DNA of 35,596 nucleotides, taken from positions 1-35,596 of the IMG/VR virus record IMGVR_UViG_3300009149_000131; one strand, written 5' to 3'. Source of the stretch: a virus. The notes under the pieces are model-generated. The model was not told where the DNA came from, searched no databases, and saw only the letters and a list, made by a program, of their open reading frames with translations. Made by a program: the position numbers and the translations under genes. This document shows, one piece after another, positions 14,504 to 19,566 of the stretch; positions within the stretch are counted from its first letter, which is position 1, and the number at the start of each line of letters is the position of its first letter.

Positions 14504-14773
14504 ATGACATTGTTAAAATTAAACAAAGAAGAATTAAGCCCCGAAGAAAAGGCGGTTTTATTAATCGAATCATTTTACGAAGTTTTTCCGATCGTTGGAT
14601 TATTAAGCGGAATAAAAGATTATGAAAAAGCAAAGAAGGGCGCGATCGTTTGCCAGGAAAAAACAATTGAAAAATTATCTGAATACGATATTTATTCCGA
14701 ATATGAAAAAGAAATATTAAATAAAATTATAAACTTTAAAACTAAAAAATATGTCAAAGGCAAGTCGAATTAA
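14504..14773 (+). CDS. Small unknown helical protein
   Basis: The protein has 89 aa, acidic and helical (LSPEEKAVLLIESFYEVFPI, then VGLLSGIKDYEKAKKG). The last 23 bases overlap the start of the winged-helix gene. Near its 3' end the DNA contains aaactttaaaactaaaaaat, resembling the common early leader. No family is recognised. Confidence 0.65.
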   Translation: MTLLKLNKEELSPEEKAVLLIESFYEVFPIVGLLSGIKDYEKAKKGAIVCQEKTIEKLSEYDIYSEYEKEILNKIINFKTKKYVKGKSN

Positions 14774-15131
14774 TTATTTAGAACAATTACACCGCGGAAA
14801 TTTAGAAAACTTTCGAATCGGAATTTTAGATTATATCAAACGCAACGGGCGAAAAAGTACGGAAGAATTAAGAAACGAATTAATTTATCCGCATCAAACG
14901 CTTACGGGAAGTTTAAGCGTTTTGACGGACTTCGGATTAATTAAGGTTGTCGATACTATTCAAAAGGAAAAAGAAGGCAGGAAATCGACCTTCAGCGTTT
15001 ACGAATTTGTTTTTAATGAATTCGAACAATTGGAACTTCAGGAAGCCCGACATTTAGAAAAGGCGAAAAACTGGCTAAAAGGTTACAATAAATTTAAGGG
15101 CGTTTTAAAAATTAGTTTAATCGAATATTAA
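14751..15131 (+). CDS. Winged helix-turn-helix regulator
   Basis: The protein has 126 aa. Residues about 20-85 form a winged-helix domain: a first helix (FRIGILDYIKRNGRKSTEEL), a recognition region (RNELIYPHQTLTGSLSVLTD), then a wing (FGLIKVVDTIQKEKEGRKST). The C-terminal part is a charged helix suitable for dimerisation. This is the clearest DNA-binding regulator in the early block and a candidate to act on the repeated early promoters or the 50-bp arrays; that target is inferred. Start ATG 14751 follows actaaaaaatATG. It is the last gene of operon 5. Confidence 0.7.
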   Translation: MSKASRINYLEQLHRGNLENFRIGILDYIKRNGRKSTEELRNELIYPHQTLTGSLSVLTDFGLIKVVDTIQKEKEGRKSTFSVYEFVFNEFEQLELQEARHLEKAKNWLKGYNKFKGVLKISLIEY

Positions 15132-15135
15132 TCTT

Positions 15136-15148
15136 CCTGGTTATCAGG
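15136..15148 (+). repeat. CCTG...CAGG upstream element, copy 4
   Basis: CCTG-gttat-CAGG, five bases after a stop codon; identical core to copy 3, followed by tagttagata. Confidence 0.7.
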
Positions 15149-15184
15149 TAGTTAGATAAAAAAGCGAAAATAATTTGTTTAAAG

Positions 15185-15215
15185 TTTGGTATTATAAAGA
15201 TAATTACTATCTTTA
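15185..15215 (+). promoter_or_regulatory. Early promoter P6
   Basis: TTTG (15185-15188), 19 bp, TATCTTTA (15208-15215). The downstream leader differs from the other copies (cataagttaaacgaaac) before the ATG at 15256. Confidence 0.82.
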
Positions 15216-15255
15216 CATAAGTTAAACGAAACAAACGAACTTAAAACTTTAAAAT

Positions 15256-15492
15256 ATGAAAACTTACTTAACAACTTTAATCGAAGAAAAAGGAAGATCA
15301 ACCGAAGCGGAAATTCAATTGAACGGACATTTTGGATTAACTTACGAAATGTTAATTGATTACATCGAATCGGCAAAACAATTTCACGGGGAAATTAAAA
15401 ACACTTTAGTAAAAATCGACTTTTTAAACGGGGACGTTTTTCATTACCTGGATTATTTGGCGGCGGGAATGGTTAAAGCATTAGGATATTAA
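15256..15492 (+). CDS. Unknown early protein, first gene of operon 6
   Basis: The protein has 78 aa, with an N-terminal strand/helix (KTYLTTLIEEKGRSTEAEIQ) and a central helix (GLTYEMLIDYIESAKQFHGE). Two strands and a helix end the chain (KIDFLNGDVFHYLDYLAAGM). No family is recognised. It is followed by a perfect 8-bp G:C hairpin. Confidence 0.72.
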   Translation: MKTYLTTLIEEKGRSTEAEIQLNGHFGLTYEMLIDYIESAKQFHGEIKNTLVKIDFLNGDVFHYLDYLAAGMVKALGY

Positions 15493-15498
15493 AAAAAC

Positions 15499-15522
15499 GG
15501 GGCGGGATCAAACCCCCGCCCC
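15499..15522 (+). terminator. G:C hairpin after first gene of operon 6
   Basis: GGGGCGGG (15499-15506) pairs perfectly with CCCGCCCC (15515-15522). There is no real T-run after it (ttaattat), so it is more likely a processing or stabilising hairpin than a full terminator. Confidence 0.6.
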
Positions 15523-15555
15523 TTAATTATAAATTGAACTTTAAAATTTAAAAAT

Positions 15556-15978
15556 ATGAATTGCAAAATAAACGATACTATTTATAGAATAAATCTAAAT
15601 AAGGCGCAGCCGTCGAAATATTCACTTCGCGAAACGGGTTTGTTTATCGAAAAATTTAAGATCCTGGGAATTTCAGAAACAAAAATTTGTTTGAATGACG
15701 AAAATTTTACAACCTTTAAGATCCTGGAAACGGGAAAAAAACGCTATTCCTGGTATTCTTATTTAGATAATATTTCCGTAAACATTAAAACAAACGAAAC
15801 GTTATTTGAAAACGGCGTTTTTATAACGCTTTATTCCACAAAGAAGCCAACGAAAAAAACCTTTCAAAAAATGGCAGCAACCGCAGCAATTGAAGCGAAG
15901 GAAAAGTTCGGATTCTTATTTGGAAACGTTGGCGAAGAATTAAACGAAATTGTTAATAATTACAAACCCGCGAAATGA
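15556..15978 (+). CDS. Unknown early protein
   Basis: The protein has 140 aa, an alpha/beta protein with a beta-rich middle (YSWYSYLDNISVNIKTNETL) and a helical, Ala-rich end (FQKMAATAAIEAKEKFGFLF). The start follows attgaactttaaaatttaaa, a variant of the common leader lacking a promoter. It overlaps the next gene by 4 bp. No family is recognised. Confidence 0.7.
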   Translation: MNCKINDTIYRINLNKAQPSKYSLRETGLFIEKFKILGISETKICLNDENFTTFKILETGKKRYSWYSYLDNISVNIKTNETLFENGVFITLYSTKKPTKKTFQKMAATAAIEAKEKFGFLFGNVGEELNEIVNNYKPAK

Positions 15979-16304
15979 TTTTTAATAATAAAACAATAAT
16001 CGAAGCCCTGAAATCCTGGGCGATCGAAAAGGGAATTGCGAAAACGGATTTAGTCGCGGAAGATTTGGCGAATATGGTTATTGAAAAGATAAAGGAAAAC
16101 AAAGAATTGAAGGACTTCAGGCAAAATATAATTTTTGATTCCTTCAGGATCGCGAACAATTATCGAAAGATCGAAGAACAAAACGAATCCTTTAAAACTA
16201 TGTTAAAAGAAGTTTCCGAAGGTTTAACGGATCGCGGGGGCTTCGAAATAATAACGGCGAAGATTAACGAAGTTTTAAAAGGGAATGAAGAAACCGCAGG
16301 ATAA
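15975..16304 (+). CDS. Unknown helical protein
   Basis: The protein has 109 aa, strongly helical and charged (IIEALKSWAIEKGIAKTDLV, MVIEKIKENKELKDFRQNII). The start overlaps the upstream stop (ATGA) and the end overlaps a 43-aa membrane ORF. No family is recognised. Confidence 0.68.
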   Translation: MIFNNKTIIEALKSWAIEKGIAKTDLVAEDLANMVIEKIKENKELKDFRQNIIFDSFRIANNYRKIEEQNESFKTMLKEVSEGLTDRGGFEIITAKINEVLKGNEETAG

Positions 16305-16416
16305 AGATTTTATTAAATTGATCGAAGCGGGAATTTTTGGAATAACCGCGGGAATCGTTGTCGGCTGCGTAATTATGTATTATTTTTTAAAATTAATCTT
16401 CCTGGCTTTCAGTTAG
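16285..16416 (+). CDS. Tiny membrane protein (43 aa)
   Basis: It starts 20 bp before the end of the previous gene. The protein has a charged N-terminus (MKKPQDKDFIKLIEAGI) and one hydrophobic segment (GIFGITAGIVVGCVIMYYFL). Its stop lies within the CCTG-CAGT element of the next promoter region. Overlap and membrane character support it, but it is short. Confidence 0.5.
   Translation: MKKPQDKDFIKLIEAGIFGITAGIVVGCVIMYYFLKLIFLAFS
16401..16413 (+). repeat. CCTG...CAGT upstream element, copy 5
   Basis: CCTG-gcttt-CAGT, imperfect copy of the upstream block, with the following tagttag preserved. Confidence 0.6.
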
Positions 16417-16449
16417 TTAGCTAATTAATTGAAAATAATTTGTTTAAAG

Positions 16450-16480
16450 TTTGCAGGTATAAAGATAATTCGTATCTTTA
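16450..16480 (+). promoter_or_regulatory. Early promoter P7
   Basis: TTTG (16450-16453), 19 bp, TATCTTTA (16473-16480), then catcgaactttaaaactaaa and the ATG at 16505. Confidence 0.85.
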
Positions 16481-16504
16481 CATCGAACTTTAAAACTAAA
16501 TGAT

Positions 16505-16666
16505 ATGAAAAAGCAAGCAATTACAAAATCAAAAGTTATCGCAAGGTTAATTAAATGGGGTAACAACGAAGAAAACGCAACGAAATACACGAACGAACAT
16601 TTTGATTACGCGGTTAAATATTACGGAACCGTTTCGAAGGTTGCCGAAGTTATAATGAGCCTTTAA
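16505..16666 (+). CDS. Small basic early protein (53 aa), first gene of operon 7
   Basis: The protein begins MKKQAITKSKVIARLIKWGN and ends TVSKVAEVIMSL. It has the exact position of a first early gene: 24 bp after promoter P7, same leader, followed by a G:C hairpin. Basic residues and a possible helix-turn-helix-like end (YYGTVSKVAEVIM) hint at nucleic-acid binding, but no family is recognised. Confidence 0.7.
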   Translation: MKKQAITKSKVIARLIKWGNNEENATKYTNEHFDYAVKYYGTVSKVAEVIMSL

Positions 16667-16673
16667 AATAAAC

Positions 16674-16698
16674 GGGGGGGGGATCTGAACCCCCCCCC
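16674..16698 (+). terminator. G9/C9 hairpin after first gene of operon 7
   Basis: Nine G (16674-16682), a seven-base loop (atctgaa) and nine C (16690-16698): a 9-bp all-G:C stem. No T-run follows, so it is likely a processing or stabilising element, or a partial terminator. Confidence 0.6.
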
Positions 16699-16724
16699 AT
16701 TAATTGAACTTTAAAATTAAAAAT

Positions 16725-17258
16725 ATGCTTAACCAGGAATTAAAAGAAAAATTATTAAAACTTTACGAATTAAGTAAAAGGGGGATCGGGGGCGAAAAAA
16801 CAAACGCGGAAACCTTCCTTCAAAAATTATTAGATAAACACGGGTTAACGATTGACGACATAGACGCAAACGTTAAAAAGGAAAGGTTTTATAAATATAC
16901 AACGAAGGCGAACAAATCAATTATTCTTCAGGTTATTTTTTCAATATTAGGGGAAAAAGGATCCCTTTATTCAAACAAAAGTTATAAAGAAGTTATCACG
17001 GACGCGACCGATTACGAAAATATTCAGATAATCGAAAAAATTGATTTCCATTTGGAAAACTTCGAAGCGGATCGGAAGCAAATTTTTAACGACTTTAAAT
17101 CCGCGTACATTCAAAAACATAGGTTATTTCCTATGGATAACGGGGACACGGACGAAGAATGTAAGCCGTTAACACCTGAAGAACGCGCGGCAATTATGCG
17201 GGCGGCGCACTTGCAAACCGTTTTAAATAATAATACTTATACTAAAAAATTAGATTAA
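16725..17258 (+). CDS. DUF2786-like protein
   Basis: The protein has 177 aa from ATG 16725 (ttaaaattaaaaatATG). The N-terminal 40 residues (KLLKLYELSKRGIGGEKTNA, then ETFLQKLLDKHGLTIDDID) have the DUF2786 pattern of two helices ending in an 'HGL' turn. The rest includes a basic YKYTTKANKSIILQVIFSIL segment and a long charged helix. The function of DUF2786 proteins is not established. It shares TAATG with the next gene. Confidence 0.65.
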   Translation: MLNQELKEKLLKLYELSKRGIGGEKTNAETFLQKLLDKHGLTIDDIDANVKKERFYKYTTKANKSIILQVIFSILGEKGSLYSNKSYKEVITDATDYENIQIIEKIDFHLENFEADRKQIFNDFKSAYIQKHRLFPMDNGDTDEECKPLTPEERAAIMRAAHLQTVLNNNTYTKKLD

Positions 17259-17623
17259 TGACAAACCAGGAAAAAAAAGAATTGCCAAAACATTATCGAT
17301 ACGTTCGCGAATACCCTTTGAACTGGGACACCGAACCGCCCGATCAGGAAGGAAAAATTAAATTAGTTGAATTCGAAGCGATCAGGGAAACCCCTTCGGG
17401 ATATTGGATCAAAGAATTAAGCGCCTGGGGATTCGCTACGAAGCCGCGGTTCGTTTTAAAAGTATCGCGGAAGCGTTTCGCCTATCAAACAAAAAAGGAA
17501 GCGTTTAAATCGTTTAAAATACGAACGAATAAATCCTGGGGTTATGCTGAACGGGATTTGAATAACGCAAAAATGTTTTTTAAATTGATTGAAGGATTTG
17601 ATTTATCCCAGTTAGAACAATGA
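17258..17623 (+). CDS. Unknown protein upstream of small terminase
   Basis: The protein has 121 aa, basic and aromatic-rich (HYRYVREYPLNWDTEPPDQE, SGYWIKELSAWGFATKPRFV). Its end is helical (AYQTKKEAFKSFKIRTNKSW). No family is recognised. It overlaps both neighbours (stop/start TAATG upstream, 4 bp downstream). Confidence 0.7.
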   Translation: MTNQEKKELPKHYRYVREYPLNWDTEPPDQEGKIKLVEFEAIRETPSGYWIKELSAWGFATKPRFVLKVSRKRFAYQTKKEAFKSFKIRTNKSWGYAERDLNNAKMFFKLIEGFDLSQLEQ

Positions 17624-17874
17624 CGGAAGCGGAAGAAATACATAAACAACTTATTTCGAATAAGGATTTCCAGGTTATCGCAATCGAAGATCGTTCCCGA
17701 TTAAATAGGATAAATTCGATTTGTTGGTTTTATTACATTAGCGCAACGATAATATTCGAAGCGAAGGAATACAACGTTTTTATCTTTAAGGCGCGCAAAG
17801 GGATTAAAAAGGATATTCAGGAAAAGGAATCAATCCCGCATAACATTAAATTATTATCTTTGATAAATGACTGA
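17620..17874 (+). CDS. Unknown small protein upstream of small terminase
   Basis: The protein has 84 aa, with an alpha/beta layout with one hydrophobic strand region (SICWFYYISATIIFEAKEYN) and a basic segment (VFIFKARKGIKKDIQEKE). It overlaps the small terminase start by 8 bp. No family is recognised. Confidence 0.65.
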   Translation: MTEAEEIHKQLISNKDFQVIAIEDRSRLNRINSICWFYYISATIIFEAKEYNVFIFKARKGIKKDIQEKESIPHNIKLLSLIND

Positions 17875-18391
17875 AGAAAAATTAACACCAAAACAAACCC
17901 GTTTCGCGGAAGAATTCCTTTTGGATCTTAACGGAACCCAGGCAGCAATCCGCGCGGGATATTCGAAAGATTCAGCAAAAGAAATCGCGTCGCAAAACTT
18001 AACAAAACTTAACGTTCAAAATTATATCGCGGAACTTCAGGCGGAACGCGCCAAAGAATTAAAAATTAATTCAAATGAAGTTCTTCGCAAAATTCGCGAC
18101 ATTGCTTTTTCTGACATAACGCGAACAATGACTTTAAGCGTTACGGAATTCGAAGATTTGCCCGAATCGGTTCGTTTATGTATTTCAAAATTTAAAACCT
18201 TTACGCGAACTTATGACATAGGGGAAGAAACGATTTCGGAAACAACCGTTGAATTATGGTTTTGGGATAAAATGAAGGCGTTTGATATGTTAAATAAACA
18301 TATCGGATTTTATGAAAAGGACAACGAACAACAAAATAATATAACTATCTTTGAACTTCCTTCGAATGGACGCGAAGCAAAAGAAGAATAA
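17867..18391 (+). CDS. terS: Terminase small subunit
   Basis: The protein has 174 aa. Residues 6-54 carry the Terminase_2 family pattern: LTPKQTRFAEEFLLDLNGTQ, AAIRAGYSKDSAKEIASQNL, then KLNVQNYI. This N-terminal helix-turn-helix domain recognises the packaging site. The segment LRKIRDIAFSDITRTM and a beta-rich oligomerisation region (TTVELWFWDKMKAFDMLNKH) follow, as is usual. It sits at the distal end of the early block, 1.2 kb upstream of the large subunit, with repeat array B between them, an unusual separation. Confidence 0.9.
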   Translation: MTEEKLTPKQTRFAEEFLLDLNGTQAAIRAGYSKDSAKEIASQNLTKLNVQNYIAELQAERAKELKINSNEVLRKIRDIAFSDITRTMTLSVTEFEDLPESVRLCISKFKTFTRTYDIGEETISETTVELWFWDKMKAFDMLNKHIGFYEKDNEQQNNITIFELPSNGREAKEE

Positions 18392-18454
18392 AAAAGTTTT
18401 ATTTTCCCCCTGGGACAACCTGACTAAATAATTGAAAACCAGGACTTTAAAAAT

Positions 18455-18607
18455 ATGAAAAAATTACTTCAGTATTTCGCAAATCAAATAATTATTAAAA
18501 TTGATAATTGCCTGATCGTTTGGGATCCCGAATCCGCGTTGGGTTGGGTTAACGTTGGGAAGCAATTAAACGGCTTCGCGATATATTTCGGAATTGAATT
18601 AAATTAA
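18455..18607 (+). CDS. Small unknown protein (50 aa)
   Basis: It begins MKKLLQYFANQIIIKIDN and ends GFAIYFGIELN, with a small beta-rich middle (CLIVWDPESALGWVNVGKQL). The start context (gactttaaaaatATG) is typical here. It lies between small terminase and array B. No family is recognised. Confidence 0.6.
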   Translation: MKKLLQYFANQIIIKIDNCLIVWDPESALGWVNVGKQLNGFAIYFGIELN

Positions 18608-18612
18608 AACAA

Positions 18613-18801
18613 ATGATTAAATTTACTATTCAATACATTAATTTTTTATTGCATAAAAATATAAAAAATGATAATAAAAAGAATAAAACGAATCGTTCGA
18701 ATTGTTCGATTTCTTTGCCGTCCGCATATCTTGAAAGTTGCGAAGGCGGGGAATCAATAACACCGCGACCGAAAACAACGCAATCAATTGATTCGTTTTA
18801 A
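18613..18801 (+). CDS. Possible small protein (62 aa), uncertain
   Basis: It starts 5 bp after the 50-aa gene and reads MIKFTIQYINFLLHKN, then a Lys/Asn-rich stretch and a polar end. A second frame (18668 to 18907) overlaps it and also looks partly coding but has an in-frame TAA at 18758-18760. Which frame is used cannot be settled by eye. Confidence 0.4.
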   Translation: MIKFTIQYINFLLHKNIKNDNKKNKTNRSNCSISLPSAYLESCEGGESITPRPKTTQSIDSF

Positions 18802-18907
18802 CAATGCGGAAGGCAATAATTATATTATACATTTATCTTCGAATATTGTTAACGGAATTTTATTCGATCGAAGTATTTTAAACAAAACCAATAAATTAAA
18901 AATATGA
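18668..18907 (+). pseudogene. Possible interrupted reading frame
   Basis: Frame starting ATG 18668 (MIIKRIKRIVRIVRFL) meets TAA at 18758-18760, then stays open (QLIRFNNAEGNNYIIHLSSN) to TGA at 18905-18907, which overlaps the next start as ATGA, a junction typical of real coupled genes here. It could be a decayed gene, a short downstream gene from a non-ATG start, or coincidence. Confidence 0.3.
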
Positions 18908-19008
18908 AAAAAATTAAAAGCAAAAGGAAGCGAAAACAATTAGGGAAATTAATAATCGAATATTCTTCCGAACGTTACCCAAAACACAAAGTTAAAAAAG
19001 GGCGTTAA
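18904..19008 (+). CDS. Tiny basic protein (34 aa)
   Basis: It begins MKKIKSKRKRKQLGKLII and ends KVKKGR, extremely Lys/Arg-rich. The start context (aaattaaaaatATG) is typical. It lies immediately before array B, last in the early direction. It could bind nucleic acid; no family. Confidence 0.5.
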   Translation: MKKIKSKRKRKQLGKLIIEYSSERYPKHKVKKGR

Positions 19009-19153
19009 AGAAATTGTTCGAACGTTGCCTTTTTAAAGAAGTTCAAAAACGTTAGAAAATAAAAACGTCAACGATCAACTTTTTACGAAGTTCGTTTTCG
19101 ATAAACTTAAAAACGTTGCAACGTTGAACAAAAGACAAAGTTCAAACGGACGT

Positions 19154-19184
19154 CCTGCAACCCTTATAAACAAAGGGCTTCAGG
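19154..19184. other. Compound hairpin inside array B
   Basis: CCTG (19154-19157), three bases, CCCTT (19161-19165), a seven-base loop, AAGGG (19173-19177), three bases, CAGG (19181-19184). It interrupts the regular 50-bp units. No T-run follows on the + strand. Confidence 0.55.
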
Positions 19185-19352
19185 GCGTTGTTTTGAAATG
19201 TTGAACAACTTCGGGCGGCAACGTTGCACTTTTAACAAAGTTCAAAAACGATCAACTTCAAAACCGATCAACGATTGATTTTTGTTAAAGTAGTTTTTCG
19301 GCAAAGTTCAAAAGGGATCAACGATTGATTTTAAAAGAAGTTGTTTTTTGAT

Positions 19353-19360
19353 TAACTTTG
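19353..19360 (+). promoter_or_regulatory. Candidate late promoter in last unit of array B
   Basis: TAACTTTG matches TAnnTTTG and lies 37 bp before the first late ORF (19398). The upstream box is poor (TTTT at 19329-19332, 20-bp spacing), which would fit a promoter needing an activator. Confidence 0.4.
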
Positions 19361-19397
19361 AAAACGTTAAAAGATTAAATTTAAAAAACGAAAAAAA

Positions 19398-19562
19398 ATG
19401 ATAAAATTTAAAGTAAGTATTTTCACATATCAAAACGGAAGGGTTGACGCCCCCGCGTTTATTATCGAAGCGGCAAAGCCAGGCGAAGCAATCCAGGAAG
19501 CCAGGGAACGAAGTCGTTTATCCGACTTTCCGAATTGGCAATTTGAAGCGGCAAAGATTTAA
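19398..19562 (+). CDS. Small unknown protein (54 aa) upstream of large terminase
   Basis: It begins MIKFKVSIFTYQNGRVDA and ends PNWQFEAAKI, with a helix EAIQEARERSRLSDF. The start follows aacgaaaaaaaATG. It is 4 bp from the large terminase start and so translationally linked with it. No family is recognised. Confidence 0.65.
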   Translation: MIKFKVSIFTYQNGRVDAPAFIIEAAKPGEAIQEARERSRLSDFPNWQFEAAKI

Positions 19563-19566
19563 TTAA

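Larger units (their letters stand above)
19024..19373 (-). repeat. Array B: 50-bp-period repeats, inverted relative to array A
   Basis: Seven consecutive 50-base units have boundaries at 19023/24, 19073, 19123, 19173, 19223, 19273, 19323 and 19373. Most units end in caacg on the + strand and contain aaagttcaaaa. Dyads sit at the junctions: GCAACGTTGC (19218-19227), ATCAA-CGA-TTGAT (19268-19280 and 19318-19330), CAACGTTG (19119-19126). Units 19124-19173 and 19174-19223 are diverged and hold a compound hairpin. Unit 19274-19323 matches the reverse complement of 7321-7370 at about 41 of 50 positions. It is not coding. Confidence 0.9.

Noticed and set aside
7264-19397. Invertible DNA segment between the inverted arrays
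   Set aside because: Arrays are only moderately similar, no recombinase or invertase gene is visible, and all genes between keep the same strand as the late genes.
7264-19397. Integrase or lysogeny module
   Set aside because: No tyrosine or serine recombinase and no CI-like repressor could be recognised; the winged-helix protein alone is not enough to infer lysogeny.
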